Shown here in pieces: positions 50,533 through 59,156 of a stretch of 64,000 bases of DNA; within the stretch, counting starts at the first letter, position 1; the number at the start of each line of letters is the position of its first letter. A program made the translations under genes and the position numbers. Below the pieces are notes generated by a model. The model ran no database searches. It saw nothing but the letters and a program-made list of their open reading frames with translations, and was not told the DNA's origin. The stretch lies in contig NZ_MWQY01000008.1 of NCBI RefSeq assembly GCF_002087085.1, forward strand, positions 62,001 to 126,000, written 5' to 3'. The DNA comes from Marispirochaeta aestuarii (lineage in GTDB: Bacteria; Spirochaetota; Spirochaetia; JC444; Marispirochaetaceae).

Positions 50533-51402
50533 TCAGGCGGATCTTCCCCTCTGCAGACGCAATCTCCGGAGAAGACTGCGGAGGCTCAGGGCCGCTACAT
50601 AGATTCCGCCGCTTACCAGGATGGTCATGGCACCGGTAGGGACATCCAGGGTGTAGCTGCTGTAGAGCCCTGCCGCATTGGAGACCGCGCAGATAATCCC
50701 TCCATACAGCATCATTCCCGACAGCCGCCGGGCAAAAAGACCCGCGGTGGCCGCAGGCAGGGTCAGCATGGCTATAACCATGACGATCCCCACGGTTGAT
50801 ACCATGAGCACCACAGTTACTGCGGTCAGGGTTACCAGAAGGATCATGAAGAACCCGGTGGGTACGTTTCTGGTTCTGGCATAGGGTTCGTCAAAACAGA
50901 CCGCCTGAAGCTGGGGGTAAAAGAGCAGAACCATGACTACCACCAGCAGATTGAGGACCATAATGAGCAGCAGGTCCCCCTTCCCTATCAGCAGTATGTT
51001 TCCGAACAGGTAACTCATGGGGTCCATGTACCCCGGGGTCTTTGCAATGAAGAGGAGACCGATGGCCATGCCCACCGCCCAGATGGCTCCAATTATGGTA
51101 TCCTCCCGCTCCGCTGCATAGAGGTTCACCAGGGCAATAATCCAGGCGGAGAGCAGGGCCGCCACGGTGGCCCCGAAAAGAGGAGAGACCCAGGAAATTT
51201 CATGAACCACCTTCAAATAGAGGGAGCCCCCCAGTCCGGCCAGGGCTGCATGGCTGACGGCGCCGGCGATATAACTGATTCTGCGGACAACTACAAAAGA
51301 GCCCACCATGCCGAAGGCCGCTGAGGAAAGGAGCCCTGCGATAAGGGCATAGCGGATAAAGGGCATGGAAGGATTGGTAAGGGCTTCAATAAATGCGCTC
51401 AC
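50533..51402 (-). CDS. znuB: Zinc/manganese ABC importer permease ZnuB
   Basis: A 289-residue permease of the metal ABC-3 family with eight or so membrane segments: FIRYALIAGLLSSAAFGMVGSFVVVRRISYIAGAVSHAALAGLGGSLYL (conserved His in the family GAVSHAALAG loop), FGNILLIG, FDEPYARTRNVPTGFFMILLVTLTAVTVVLMVSTVGIVMVIAMLTLPAATA and SNAAGLYSSYTLDVPTGAMTILVSGGIY. It forms the membrane channel with ZnuC and the binding protein ZnuA. It is the last gene of the operon; its start overlaps the end of znuC by 4 bases. Confidence 0.93.
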   Translation of the reverse strand: MSAFIEALTNPSMPFIRYALIAGLLSSAAFGMVGSFVVVRRISYIAGAVSHAALAGLGGSLYLKVVHEISWVSPLFGATVAALLSAWIIALVNLYAAEREDTIIGAIWAVGMAIGLLFIAKTPGYMDPMSYLFGNILLIGKGDLLLIMVLNLLVVVMVLLFYPQLQAVCFDEPYARTRNVPTGFFMILLVTLTAVTVVLMVSTVGIVMVIAMLTLPAATAGLFARRLSGMMLYGGIICAVSNAAGLYSSYTLDVPTGAMTILVSGGIYVAALSLRSLLRRLRLQRGRSA

Positions 51403-52166
51403 CGCTGTGCCTCCTCGCCGGGGTGGGGAAGTTTAATATCGTGACGGACAGCCCTTACGGACTGGCCGTAGGAGGCATGCACCAGATCGGCCCCGGCATC
51501 TTCGGCGGGATGCTCCTCAAGTCCCCGGTTCACACAGAAGACCCGGTCAGTAATCCCGGAAACATAGCCCGTATCGTGGGTCACCAGCAGCACGGTCCGC
51601 TCCTTTGCCAGCTCCGAAACCAGCTGAATAAAACGCTCGCTCATAAAGGCGTCCACGTTGGCGGTGGGTTCGTCAAGAAGCAGAATGCGGGGGTCCCCCA
51701 CAAGGGCCCGGGCGATCAGCACCCGCTGGCGCTGCCCCCCGGAGAGGGCGGAGAAGGAGTTTTTAGCCAGATCCTCCATGCCTACCCGTTCCATGGCCTC
51801 CCGGGCATGGCTGCGGTCTCCGGCGGAATAGAAGCCGAAGCGGGGCTTTATGCGCCCGCTTAAGACGACCTCCTCCACGGTTATGGGAAAACGCTCGTCG
51901 AAGCGGGCGTACTGGGGAACATACCCGATCAGGTGAAGGGCTTCCCTGGAGGGTTTTCCGAGGATTTCCAGGCTGCCGCTCCGGGGTTCAAGGATACCCA
52001 GGAGGATTTTCAGCAGGGTGCTTTTTCCCCCTCCGTTGGGACCCACAATGGTCACCATTTCGCCCGCCTGTACCTGGAAACTGACATCCTTGAGGACCGG
52101 CTTGTCATCGTAGGCAAAGGAGATGTTCCGGGCATGGATAACACAGCAGGGTTCGGGTTTGCTCAC
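51399..52166 (-). CDS. znuC: Zinc ABC importer ATP-binding protein ZnuC
   Basis: A 255-residue ATPase: Walker A GPNGGGKSTLLK, signature ALSGGQRQRVLIARALVG, Walker B LLLDEPTANVD, switch His in VTHD. The Q-loop segment YVPQYARFDERFPITVEEVVLSG is typical of metal ABC ATPases. It powers zinc (or manganese) import through ZnuB. It overlaps znuA and znuB by 4 bases on both sides, so the three are translated together. Confidence 0.93.
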   Translation of the reverse strand: MSKPEPCCVIHARNISFAYDDKPVLKDVSFQVQAGEMVTIVGPNGGGKSTLLKILLGILEPRSGSLEILGKPSREALHLIGYVPQYARFDERFPITVEEVVLSGRIKPRFGFYSAGDRSHAREAMERVGMEDLAKNSFSALSGGQRQRVLIARALVGDPRILLLDEPTANVDAFMSERFIQLVSELAKERTVLLVTHDTGYVSGITDRVFCVNRGLEEHPAEDAGADLVHASYGQSVRAVRHDIKLPHPGEEAQR

Positions 52167-53071
52167 CGGGAGACCCCCTGTGCTACTTCCCTGGCCAGGG
52201 ACCGCAGGGTTTCCATATAGTCCTCCGCCAGGGGAGCGACAGGTACGACAGCACCGTCAATGGCGTCGGCTACGGCCCGGGCGCTCTTTTCCGGAAATTC
52301 CGGCTGGACAAAGATCACCTTCACCTTCTCTTCCCGCGCCTCCATTACAACCTGTTCCAGAAGAGCGGGGCTCGGTTCCTTTCCTCCGGTTTCGATGGCT
52401 TCCTGGCGCAGTCCGTAACGGTCGGCAAAATAGCCGAAGGCAGGATGATAAACAAAGAGGAGGCTTCCCTTTGCGGGAGCGAGGATTTCCTCAAGCTCTT
52501 CGTGGAGACTGTCCAGATCGGCGGCGAACTTCCGGTACCCCTCACGATACGCGTCAGCTTTCCCGGGATCCAGTTCAATAAGCGCGTCCCTCATGACAGC
52601 CCCCTGCTCTTTGACAAGCAGCGGATCCATCCAGATATGGGGATCGGGTTCACCTTTCTCCTCCCCGTGTTCGTCCCCATGGTCATCATCATGGCCATGG
52701 GCCTCGAGGTAACGCTTGGTAATTCCCCGGTCGGTGGCCACTATCCGCAGGGACGTAAGGGTCGATGAGACCCTCTCCAGAAAGGCTTTCTCGAAGGAGA
52801 CACCTATAGTAAAAAAGAGGTCGGCCTTTCCCAGGGAGACCATCTGCCGGGGAGAAGGTTCGTAGGTTGCAGGGCTCTTTCCCGGGGGCACCATGACCGA
52901 GACATCCACATTTTCGCCGCCTATACTCTCTGCAAAATACTTTTGGGGCAGGATTGAGACAAAAACATTGATCCTCCCCCTCTCTGAAGAAGGAGCGTCC
53001 TTCTGGCCGCCGGCGGACAGAAGGGTCACTGAAGAAATTACAAGCACAAGAACTCTGAATAAACGGTTCAT
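52163..53071 (-). CDS. znuA: Zinc-binding periplasmic protein ZnuA
   Basis: A 302-residue cluster A-I solute-binding protein with a signal peptide (VLVLVISSVTLLSAGG) followed by QKD. It contains the usual metal-site pattern: VFVSILPQKYFAESIGGENVDVSVMVPPGKSPATYEPSPRQM, the acidic and His-rich loop HGHDDDHGDEHGEEKGEPDPHIWMDPLLV (zinc chaperone loop, then the metal-binding His in DPHIW), and LLFVYHPAFGYFADRYGL. The His-rich loop points to zinc rather than manganese. It is the first transport gene of the operon, 4 bases after the RHH regulator gene. Confidence 0.92.
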   Translation of the reverse strand: MNRLFRVLVLVISSVTLLSAGGQKDAPSSERGRINVFVSILPQKYFAESIGGENVDVSVMVPPGKSPATYEPSPRQMVSLGKADLFFTIGVSFEKAFLERVSSTLTSLRIVATDRGITKRYLEAHGHDDDHGDEHGEEKGEPDPHIWMDPLLVKEQGAVMRDALIELDPGKADAYREGYRKFAADLDSLHEELEEILAPAKGSLLFVYHPAFGYFADRYGLRQEAIETGGKEPSPALLEQVVMEAREEKVKVIFVQPEFPEKSARAVADAIDGAVVPVAPLAEDYMETLRSLAREVAQGVSR

Positions 53072-53074
53072 CTG

Positions 53075-53359
53075 TTACTCCTTGCCGTTTCCGGATTTTA
53101 GGGAAGCCTGATAGTCGCAAAAAAGAATTGATTCTCCGCAGCCGTCACCGCACTGTCCAACCCGATGGTGCCTGGAGAACTCCTTCCAGTGTTCCCGCTG
53201 GGAGGGACTCAGAATACCCGAACCCTGACAGAGGGGACAGGTGCTGTCCAGGGCTTCGAGCAGAGCCCTGCGGATAAACTCGGAACGGTTAGGCAATGCA
53301 TGCAGGAGTTCTGCAAGTCTCTCATCCGCCTTGAAGGTAACCACACTCTCTTTTTTCAT
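53075..53359 (-). CDS. Ribbon-helix-helix regulator with Cys/His-rich C terminus, candidate zinc sensor of znuABC
   Basis: A 94-residue protein. Residues 3-38 are a ribbon-helix-helix DNA-binding domain of the CopG/MetJ type (ESVVTFKADERLAELLHALPNRSEFIRRALLEAL). Residues 40-82 form a small zinc-ribbon-like region with many possible ligands: Cys41-x-x-Cys44, His57, His64, His65, Cys70, Cys74 and Cys81. The gene is the first of the znuABC operon (4 bases before znuA), where Zur or another zinc repressor would be expected. Two direct copies of GTATTAC lie just upstream, overlapping the promoter. A zinc-responsive RHH repressor is the simplest reading; this is inference. Confidence 0.72.
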   Translation of the reverse strand: MKKESVVTFKADERLAELLHALPNRSEFIRRALLEALDSTCPLCQGSGILSPSQREHWKEFSRHHRVGQCGDGCGESILFCDYQASLKSGNGKE

Positions 53360-53380
53360 TTCGTACCTCTCGGGACCCTC

Positions 53381-53397
53381 GTATTACTTTGTATTAC
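53381..53397. promoter_or_regulatory. Direct repeat upstream of RHH-znuABC operon, candidate operator
   Basis: Two copies of GTATTAC (53381-53387 and 53391-53397) exactly 10 bases apart, that is, on one face of the helix. On the minus strand they read GTAATAC, overlapping the likely -10 box (TAATAC). RHH proteins bind such short repeats as pairs of dimers. Confidence 0.5.
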
Positions 53398-53566
53398 ACT
53401 TCTTTAGATATACGTACATTGAGCATTACGGTCAAGAGGAAAAGGGGAAAATCTGTTTTATGACCATTTTTATAATGTTGCTGTTCCCTTTTTCCCCGGC
53501 TGGTTGTATTTTCTCAGTATGACTATGGGCAATGGACACGAAAACTTCTTCCGGAGCCGCTGAGCT

Positions 53567-54742
53567 ATGGCGGGAACCTATTTCGACTATGTAATCGTAG
53601 GCGCCTCCCGGGCAGGGGTAAGCTGCGCCGAAGGAATTCGCAGTCTTGACTCTTCCGGATCGGTTCTTCTGATCTCCCGGGAAAAGGTACTCCCCTACAA
53701 GCGTACCAAACTGAGCAAGGAGCTTCATAACAATTACGGGGACCAGGACTTTCTGCTCCATCCTCCCGGGTGGTACGAGGAACAGAGAATCACCGTCTAT
53801 CTGGGGGCCGAAGCGGTTGATCTGGCACCCCATATCTATACCCTCTTCCTGGCGGACGGGAGGAAGATCGCCTATGGCCGGCTGTGCATCGCCTCCGGAG
53901 CCTCACCCCTGGAAATTCCGGATCCTGCCCCTGTCCGGTACCTCAGGGAAAAAAGCGAAGGTCAGAGTATCTTCCGGGAGGCCCGGGACTGGCAACGGGT
54001 CTGTGTTGTGGGTAACGGTATTCAGGGCGTAGAACTCGCGGAGCAGTTCAAGCTCATGGGCAAGGAGGTCGACCTGACAGGACCGGATTCCCGACCCATG
54101 GCTTCCCGGGTCGACCCGGCCATGTCGAAGCTGATAGAGCAGGACCTCCTGGACCATGGCGTCCATGTCCGGAACCGCTATACCCTGAACGAGACCGGGG
54201 GCAGGTCCGAATGGGACGGTATCGTAGCCTCCGTGGGAATAAATCCCGCTGCCCTCTGGCTAAATGACTCAGGAATAGAGACATTGAGCGGGGTCGTGAT
54301 CGACACCCGTTGCAGAACATCCGAAGCTGAGATCTACGCCGCCGGAGACATCGCCGAGCCGGTATTTCCCTTTACCTCCGGTCTCTGGCACAGCGCTGAA
54401 TATCAGGGTTTTACCGCCGGTATCAACATGGCCGGGGGAGAAGCGGAACTCGAACAAAAACCCTTCCGATTGAAACTGGACCTTTTTGACCGGCACTTTT
54501 ACGCCCTCTGGTACAACCCTGCCCTGGAAGCAGATCCGGGAGTTGAATCAGTCAAACTCCAACAGGACCGGGATATGGAGTATTGTCGCATTTTTCACAG
54601 GGGAGATGATTTTGTCTCCGCACTCTACTGCGGCGACCCCTCCATAGGAAAAACAATCATCACGCCGCTGGTACGTCAGGGGGCAGCTTTCAGAGAGATT
54701 GTTGAGGGAATAGAAAAGCGACACGCAGTCCGGCCGGTTTAA
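53567..54742 (+). CDS. FAD-dependent NAD(P)H oxidoreductase (rubredoxin/nitrite reductase type)
   Basis: A 391-residue class I pyridine-nucleotide disulfide oxidoreductase-like protein: FAD motif YVIVGASRAGVSCAEGIRSLDSSGSVLLISREKVLPYKRTKLSK, second NAD(P) motif RVCVVGNGIQGVELAEQFKLMGKEV, and the flavin end EIYAAGDIAEP. No redox-active CxxC is present, so it belongs to the ferredoxin/rubredoxin reductase or NirB-N-terminal group rather than thioredoxin reductases. The C-terminal ~100 residues are a typical reductase dimer domain. The electron partner is unknown. Stand-alone, with a promoter I could not place. Confidence 0.82.
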   Translation: MAGTYFDYVIVGASRAGVSCAEGIRSLDSSGSVLLISREKVLPYKRTKLSKELHNNYGDQDFLLHPPGWYEEQRITVYLGAEAVDLAPHIYTLFLADGRKIAYGRLCIASGASPLEIPDPAPVRYLREKSEGQSIFREARDWQRVCVVGNGIQGVELAEQFKLMGKEVDLTGPDSRPMASRVDPAMSKLIEQDLLDHGVHVRNRYTLNETGGRSEWDGIVASVGINPAALWLNDSGIETLSGVVIDTRCRTSEAEIYAAGDIAEPVFPFTSGLWHSAEYQGFTAGINMAGGEAELEQKPFRLKLDLFDRHFYALWYNPALEADPGVESVKLQQDRDMEYCRIFHRGDDFVSALYCGDPSIGKTIITPLVRQGAAFREIVEGIEKRHAVRPV

Positions 54743-54780
54743 CAGACGCTGTATTTACCCGGCTTTCCACCTCTCCTCGA

Positions 54781-54809
54781 TTGACTTGTCAGACACATTA
54801 TCAGATACT
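54781..54809 (+). promoter_or_regulatory. Promoter of MFS gene, leaderless geometry
   Basis: TTGACT (54781-54786), 17-base spacer, GATACT (54804-54809), 5 bases, then ATG ATG at 54815/54818. Transcription would start at or inside the first ATG. Confidence 0.6.
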
Positions 54810-54814
54810 GAAAC

Positions 54815-55993
54815 ATGATGGACAACTACCGCTTTTCCGCCGATTTTCCCAGGGTATTCCGCTTTATCGTCATGATGTTTTTTGCAGTCTTTCCGAGACT
54901 GCTTCTTTCTCCCCTGCTCCTCCGCATATCCGCTGATCTTGGAATCAGCTACGACCAGGCTTCGAGCTTTTTTCTTACAAGTGCCGTCGGTTTTTCCCTG
55001 GGCCTCATAACTTCGGGATTCATCGCCTGCCGCCTGACCCATCATTACACCATATTAAGCGGTGCCCTGATGACGGGAATCAGCCTGTTTCTCCTGTCCA
55101 CGGTAACAAGCTTCCCGCTGTTTCACCTGTTCATGGGGCTACTGAGCTACTCCAACGGTCTGTACCACGGATCCGGTTTTGCGTCGGTTACCCGGATTGT
55201 TCCCGACAGATTCCGGACCAGGGCACTCTCCTTTCACGAGATGGGACCCAACGCGGCCTTCATTCTGGCCCCCATATTCTCCGCCCTCATGGCCCCCGTA
55301 CTCGGCTGGCGGGGAGTTCTCTGCGCTACCGGAATCGCGGCCTTCGGCGCCGCCCTGTTTTTTCTCCTGTCCGACAAGGGGCCGAACGACTGCGGAGCCC
55401 CGCCCAATTTTGCCAGCATCAGGCTTTTTGCCTCCGTACCGGAATACTGGATACTCCTGCTTCTGATAGCCATAAGCGTCTCCCTGGCTACCGGGGTTTT
55501 CTCTGTCCTTCCCACCTATCTGCAGGTGGAACACAATCTGCCGGAAAGAATGCTGAACACCCTGATCGGGTTTTCCAGGGTAACGGGATTCGCCTCCATC
55601 TACCTGGCAGGTCACCTGGCGGACAGGTTCGGATACAGGATAGTCCTGGCATCGATCCTGCTGTTTACCAGCGTACTTACCGTGCTCATCGGTTTTGTCT
55701 CCGGCCCGCTTTTGCTGGTGGTGGTTTTTCTGCAGCCCGCGGTAACCCAGTCCTTTTTTCCCGCCGCCCTCAGCGCCGTTACCAGGATAGCGAAACCGGA
55801 AGCCAGGAATCTTGCGGTATCCCTGGCCATTCCCCTGTCGAACATCCTGGGCGGAGGGCTTACCCCCATGGCCTTCGGGACTGCCGGAGCGGCGGGCTAT
55901 TTTTCCATCAGTTTCATCGTACTCGGGAGCCTGGGGATACTCAGCGTCCTTCTGCTGAGATCCCTTCCCGCGACCATACGGGAGCGCTGCTGA
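54815..55993 (+). CDS. Major facilitator superfamily transporter
   Basis: A 392-residue protein (or 391 from the second ATG) with twelve hydrophobic segments in two six-helix halves. MFS signatures are present in the loop between segments 2 and 3 (GFIACRLTHHYTILSGALMTG) and between 8 and 9 (GHLADRFGYRIVLASILLFTS, close to the GxLaDRxGRk motif). There are no obvious substrate-specific residues; families of this length export small molecules or take up organic acids. Its last bases lie just before the convergent mlaD gene. Confidence 0.88.
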   Translation: MMDNYRFSADFPRVFRFIVMMFFAVFPRLLLSPLLLRISADLGISYDQASSFFLTSAVGFSLGLITSGFIACRLTHHYTILSGALMTGISLFLLSTVTSFPLFHLFMGLLSYSNGLYHGSGFASVTRIVPDRFRTRALSFHEMGPNAAFILAPIFSALMAPVLGWRGVLCATGIAAFGAALFFLLSDKGPNDCGAPPNFASIRLFASVPEYWILLLLIAISVSLATGVFSVLPTYLQVEHNLPERMLNTLIGFSRVTGFASIYLAGHLADRFGYRIVLASILLFTSVLTVLIGFVSGPLLLVVVFLQPAVTQSFFPAALSAVTRIAKPEARNLAVSLAIPLSNILGGGLTPMAFGTAGAAGYFSISFIVLGSLGILSVLLLRSLPATIRERC

Positions 55994-55995
55994 GA

Positions 55996-57426
55996 TCAGG
56001 GAGATGGCGCATAGGGAAGAATTCCCTTCAGGTCGTTATCGGTAAAGCGCAGTCCAAGTCCCAGGAAATAGTCCCGGTCGGAGGTCAGGGCGTTGTCCAC
56101 TCCCCCGGCCAGGTAGAGCCAGTTCAGAGGGTTGTTACTCCGGGGATCGTAAATCGGGTAGAAAGTCCCGTAGCCCCTCAGGTAAGGACCGCCGTCCTGG
56201 CTGAAACTGAACACCTCGGAGGCAAGGTTCAGCTTTTCAATGGGAGAAAATTCAAGTCCCAGACCGACGCTGTTCTCGATAACGCCTCCGCGCAACGTGA
56301 GGGGACCGTATTCCCGGGCGAGCTGTGCGGAAATTTTCAGATCATCATCGTCATCGTCATCTGAGCCGGAATCGCTCATCCCGGCCATGGAACTGACCAG
56401 TCCCACGCTGTAGTATTTGCCCTTGTCCGCATATGCAAGCCGAACATCCGCATGGTTTTTCGTGCCCTGATCGATGGTCATGTACTCGGACCTGAATCCC
56501 ACCTGAACATCCATGCCCAGGGCCGAATCAATGAATTCATCCACCCCGGTAACCACTTTGTCTATCTTGACATAAAGGTCGTCTTCGTTGACCAGTTTTC
56601 CCAGATTGCCTTCGCCCCGTTCTATTTTTGAGGTTACGTTCTTTATATTCTCCAGACTCTCATTCAGATTCTCGATACTCGCCTGCAGAGATACCATGGT
56701 ATCTGCGATTCGTCCATCCTGCTGAGCAAGCAGACGGTCTACCCTTTCGGTAATTCCCGCGGTATGCCGCAGAATCGACGAAAGGTCCTGAAGGTCCGAG
56801 ACGCTGTTGCCTTCCAGTCTTTCAGTGACTACTGCGATATTCTCCAGGGACTCCTGCAGCAATGCCAGGTTGACCTCCACCATACGGCTGGTATTGGCCA
56901 CGGTATCCCGGGAAATGGTCAAAATATCCCCTATCGCCTCATACCCCCCCTTCTCGTCCATAAGGGAGTTGAGTTTCTCCATAAAGGACCTCATCTCTTT
57001 GGCCAGTTCATCTATCGAACCAAAGGCCTGTTCCATCCCGGAGCTGCTGACAACGTTCTGAATAACACCCCCGTGCGGTATGGGAACCGACTGGGGGGTA
57101 CCCGGATCCAGAGCCACTATGGCGTTTCCCAGCATGGACTGGGTCTGCTTGCGTATAACAGCGTCGCGGTACACCGGAACGATCGAGGAAAGCTCCATCA
57201 TCAGGCGGGCCTGCCCCTGTTCAAGATCGATTTCCCGTATCCGGCCCACATCGACACCCGCAACCCAGACCTGGGTGCCCGGCCGAAGCCCGGAGGCGTC
57301 TTTGATATAGGCCTGTACCTGATAGGTTGAAGGGGCATCAAGACTGTCGGCGGTCTGCACCACGTAGTAGATACTCCCCGCACCTGTAATCAGAACAAAA
57401 AGCCCGATTTTTACCAACCTATTCAT
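55996..57426 (-). CDS. mlaD: MCE-domain lipid transport protein MlaD with long coiled coil and beta-rich C terminus
   Basis: Start ATG 57426, overlapping mlaF by 8 bases. The 476-residue protein has an N-terminal membrane anchor (IGLFVLITGAGSIYYVVQ, residues 7-24), an MCE domain (about 34-110; YQVQAYIKDASGLRPGTQVWVAGVDVGRI, MLGNAIVALDPG), a long alpha-helical coiled coil (about 130-300) and a C-terminal region (about 305-465) of Gly/aromatic beta strands (VQVGFRSEYMTID, YYSVGLVSSM, LTLRGGVIENSVGLGLEFSP, DYFLGLGLRF) interrupted by seven Asp at 356-362. E. coli MlaD is 183 residues and ends after the helix. The tail looks like a barrel that could sit in the outer membrane. It forms the periplasmic lipid tunnel with MlaE/MlaF. 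Confidence 0.88.
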   Translation of the reverse strand: MNRLVKIGLFVLITGAGSIYYVVQTADSLDAPSTYQVQAYIKDASGLRPGTQVWVAGVDVGRIREIDLEQGQARLMMELSSIVPVYRDAVIRKQTQSMLGNAIVALDPGTPQSVPIPHGGVIQNVVSSSGMEQAFGSIDELAKEMRSFMEKLNSLMDEKGGYEAIGDILTISRDTVANTSRMVEVNLALLQESLENIAVVTERLEGNSVSDLQDLSSILRHTAGITERVDRLLAQQDGRIADTMVSLQASIENLNESLENIKNVTSKIERGEGNLGKLVNEDDLYVKIDKVVTGVDEFIDSALGMDVQVGFRSEYMTIDQGTKNHADVRLAYADKGKYYSVGLVSSMAGMSDSGSDDDDDDDLKISAQLAREYGPLTLRGGVIENSVGLGLEFSPIEKLNLASEVFSFSQDGGPYLRGYGTFYPIYDPRSNNPLNWLYLAGGVDNALTSDRDYFLGLGLRFTDNDLKGILPYAPSP

Positions 57427-58207
57427 TCTCTTCTCCCTTTGCAGCCTCCGAGTCCTCAGAGCCAAAGGAAAACTCGAAAAATCGCTGTAAGACCGGGTGG
57501 TCCACACAACGCATGGATTCCGGTTCCCCCTGGGCCAGTACCCTGCCTTCGTGTAAGAACGCGATCTTGTCGGCCATACCGAAACTCCCTGCAATATCGT
57601 GGGTAATTACTATGCACGTCATGCCAAGCTCGCGATTAACCCGCTCGATCAGTTTATGTACATTATCACTGAGTATCGGATCAAGACCGGTGGTCGGCTC
57701 GTCAAAGAGCATGATCTCCGGCTCCGAAGCCAGGGAACGCGCCAGGCCGACCCGCTTTCGCATACCTCCGGAAAGCTCACCGGGCATCTTTGATTCTATC
57801 CCCGGAAGCTGGACCCATTCAAGAAGCTCGCTGACACGCCTTCTTATCTTCAGCTTGTCCCTGATATTGAGTACCTCCACCAGGGGGAAAGCGATATTCT
57901 CGCCCACATTCATGGAATCGAAAAGGGCCGCATCCTGAAACAGGTATCCCAGACGACGACGGATTTTCCTCTTTTCGTCCGGGGACATGCCCACCACATC
58001 CTGACCGTCGATGAGGATTTCACCCTCATCCGGATCAAGAATCCCGATCAGGTTCTTCATCAGAACGCTTTTGCCGGTGCCGCTCTGTCCGAATATGGCG
58101 GTTATTCTTTTCCTGGGAAAGGTAACATCCACCCCGTCGAGAACGACCTGCCCCTTGAAGGCTTTTTTGAGACCCCGTACCTCCAGGATCGTATCTTCGT
58201 TTTTCAT
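57419..58207 (-). CDS. mlaF: Lipid ABC transporter ATP-binding protein MlaF
   Basis: A 262-residue ATPase: Walker A FGQSGTGKSVLMKN, signature ELSGGMRKRVGLARSLASE, Walker B IMLFDEPTTGLDP, switch His in VITHD. The MlaF-specific segment GYLFQDAALFDSMNVGENIAFPLVE is present. It drives movement of phospholipids between membranes through MlaE and MlaD, keeping the outer leaflet asymmetric. It is flanked by mlaE (4-base overlap) and mlaD (8-base overlap). Confidence 0.93.
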   Translation of the reverse strand: MKNEDTILEVRGLKKAFKGQVVLDGVDVTFPRKRITAIFGQSGTGKSVLMKNLIGILDPDEGEILIDGQDVVGMSPDEKRKIRRRLGYLFQDAALFDSMNVGENIAFPLVEVLNIRDKLKIRRRVSELLEWVQLPGIESKMPGELSGGMRKRVGLARSLASEPEIMLFDEPTTGLDPILSDNVHKLIERVNRELGMTCIVITHDIAGSFGMADKIAFLHEGRVLAQGEPESMRCVDHPVLQRFFEFSFGSEDSEAAKGEENE

Positions 58208-58980
58208 GGAAGCACCTGCAGCAGAATGGTTGCCATAAGGTAGTCGGCAAGCAGTATGCTCACCGAAGATACCACCACCGACCTGGTCGCGGTATCTCCC
58301 ACCGCTTTTGCCCCTCCGCTTACGTGGTAACCGAAAAAGCAGGAGATGATACTGACCATAAATCCCATGACCGTGGCCTTGATAAGTCCTGCAAGAATAT
58401 CCTGGGGGTCCACCAGTTCAAAGAGGTAGTGCTGAAAGGCGGCGCTGTCGACGCCCCGGAAAAATACGGAGACGATATAACTGCCCGCGACACCTACAAC
58501 ATTCGCCATGGCTGTCAGTATGGGAAAAGCCACCGTACAGGCCCACACCCGGGGGACGACCAGGTATTGTATCGGACTGACGGACATGGTTTCCATGGCA
58601 TCGATCTGTTCGCTTATGCGCATTGTCCCCAGTTCCGCGGTAATGGCGGAGCCGTTTTTGCCGATCAGCATCAGGGTCGTCATAATGGGAGCCAGTTCCC
58701 GGGCAAGGGTTATGCCGACTCCCGCACCGGCAAAGGCATCGGAGTTGTAGAATGCGAGTACGTTGATCATCTGAAGGGACATGATCATCCCCGTTGCCAT
58801 ACCGGAAAGCAGAATTATGGGTATTGAACCGACACCGATATGATCCAGATGATGTACAAACAGTCCGGGCCTCAAGGGCCGGCGAAAACTCCAGCGCAGC
58901 ACGTCAATCACGAACAGAGTGAAACGTCCGAGTTCTTCGAGAAGTTGTACTGTTTTTAACTCAGAAAACATTTTCTTCAT
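58204..58980 (-). CDS. mlaE: Lipid ABC transporter permease MlaE
   Basis: Start ATG 58980 (an upstream in-frame GTG at 58992 adds four residues). The protein of about 258 residues is a MlaE permease with five to six membrane segments: IGVGSIPIILLSGMATGMIMSLQM, ARELAPIMTTLMLIGKNGSAITAELGTMRISEQIDAMETMSVSPIQYLVVPRVWA (the conserved coupling loop Glu-x-Glu region), AMANVVGVAGSYIVSVFFRGVD and TVMGFMVSIISCFFGYHVSGGAKAVG. First gene of the mlaEFD operon; no separate mlaB or mlaC gene is in the window. Confidence 0.93.
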   Translation of the reverse strand: MKKMFSELKTVQLLEELGRFTLFVIDVLRWSFRRPLRPGLFVHHLDHIGVGSIPIILLSGMATGMIMSLQMINVLAFYNSDAFAGAGVGITLARELAPIMTTLMLIGKNGSAITAELGTMRISEQIDAMETMSVSPIQYLVVPRVWACTVAFPILTAMANVVGVAGSYIVSVFFRGVDSAAFQHYLFELVDPQDILAGLIKATVMGFMVSIISCFFGYHVSGGAKAVGDTATRSVVVSSVSILLADYLMATILLQVLP

Positions 58981-59156
58981 GGTGCGCACCAACAGCTATC
59001 CATCTTTTAACACGTTGCAATGAGAAAATCTATAATCCACGTATAAACTATAGATAAACAGACAGTTTTTGTGCAGCTCCAAAAACTGCTCTTTTTTCTT
59101 TGCAGAAGGACGGAGGATGTGCAATACTCTATCTGTACGTACAGAACGGGAGGCTT

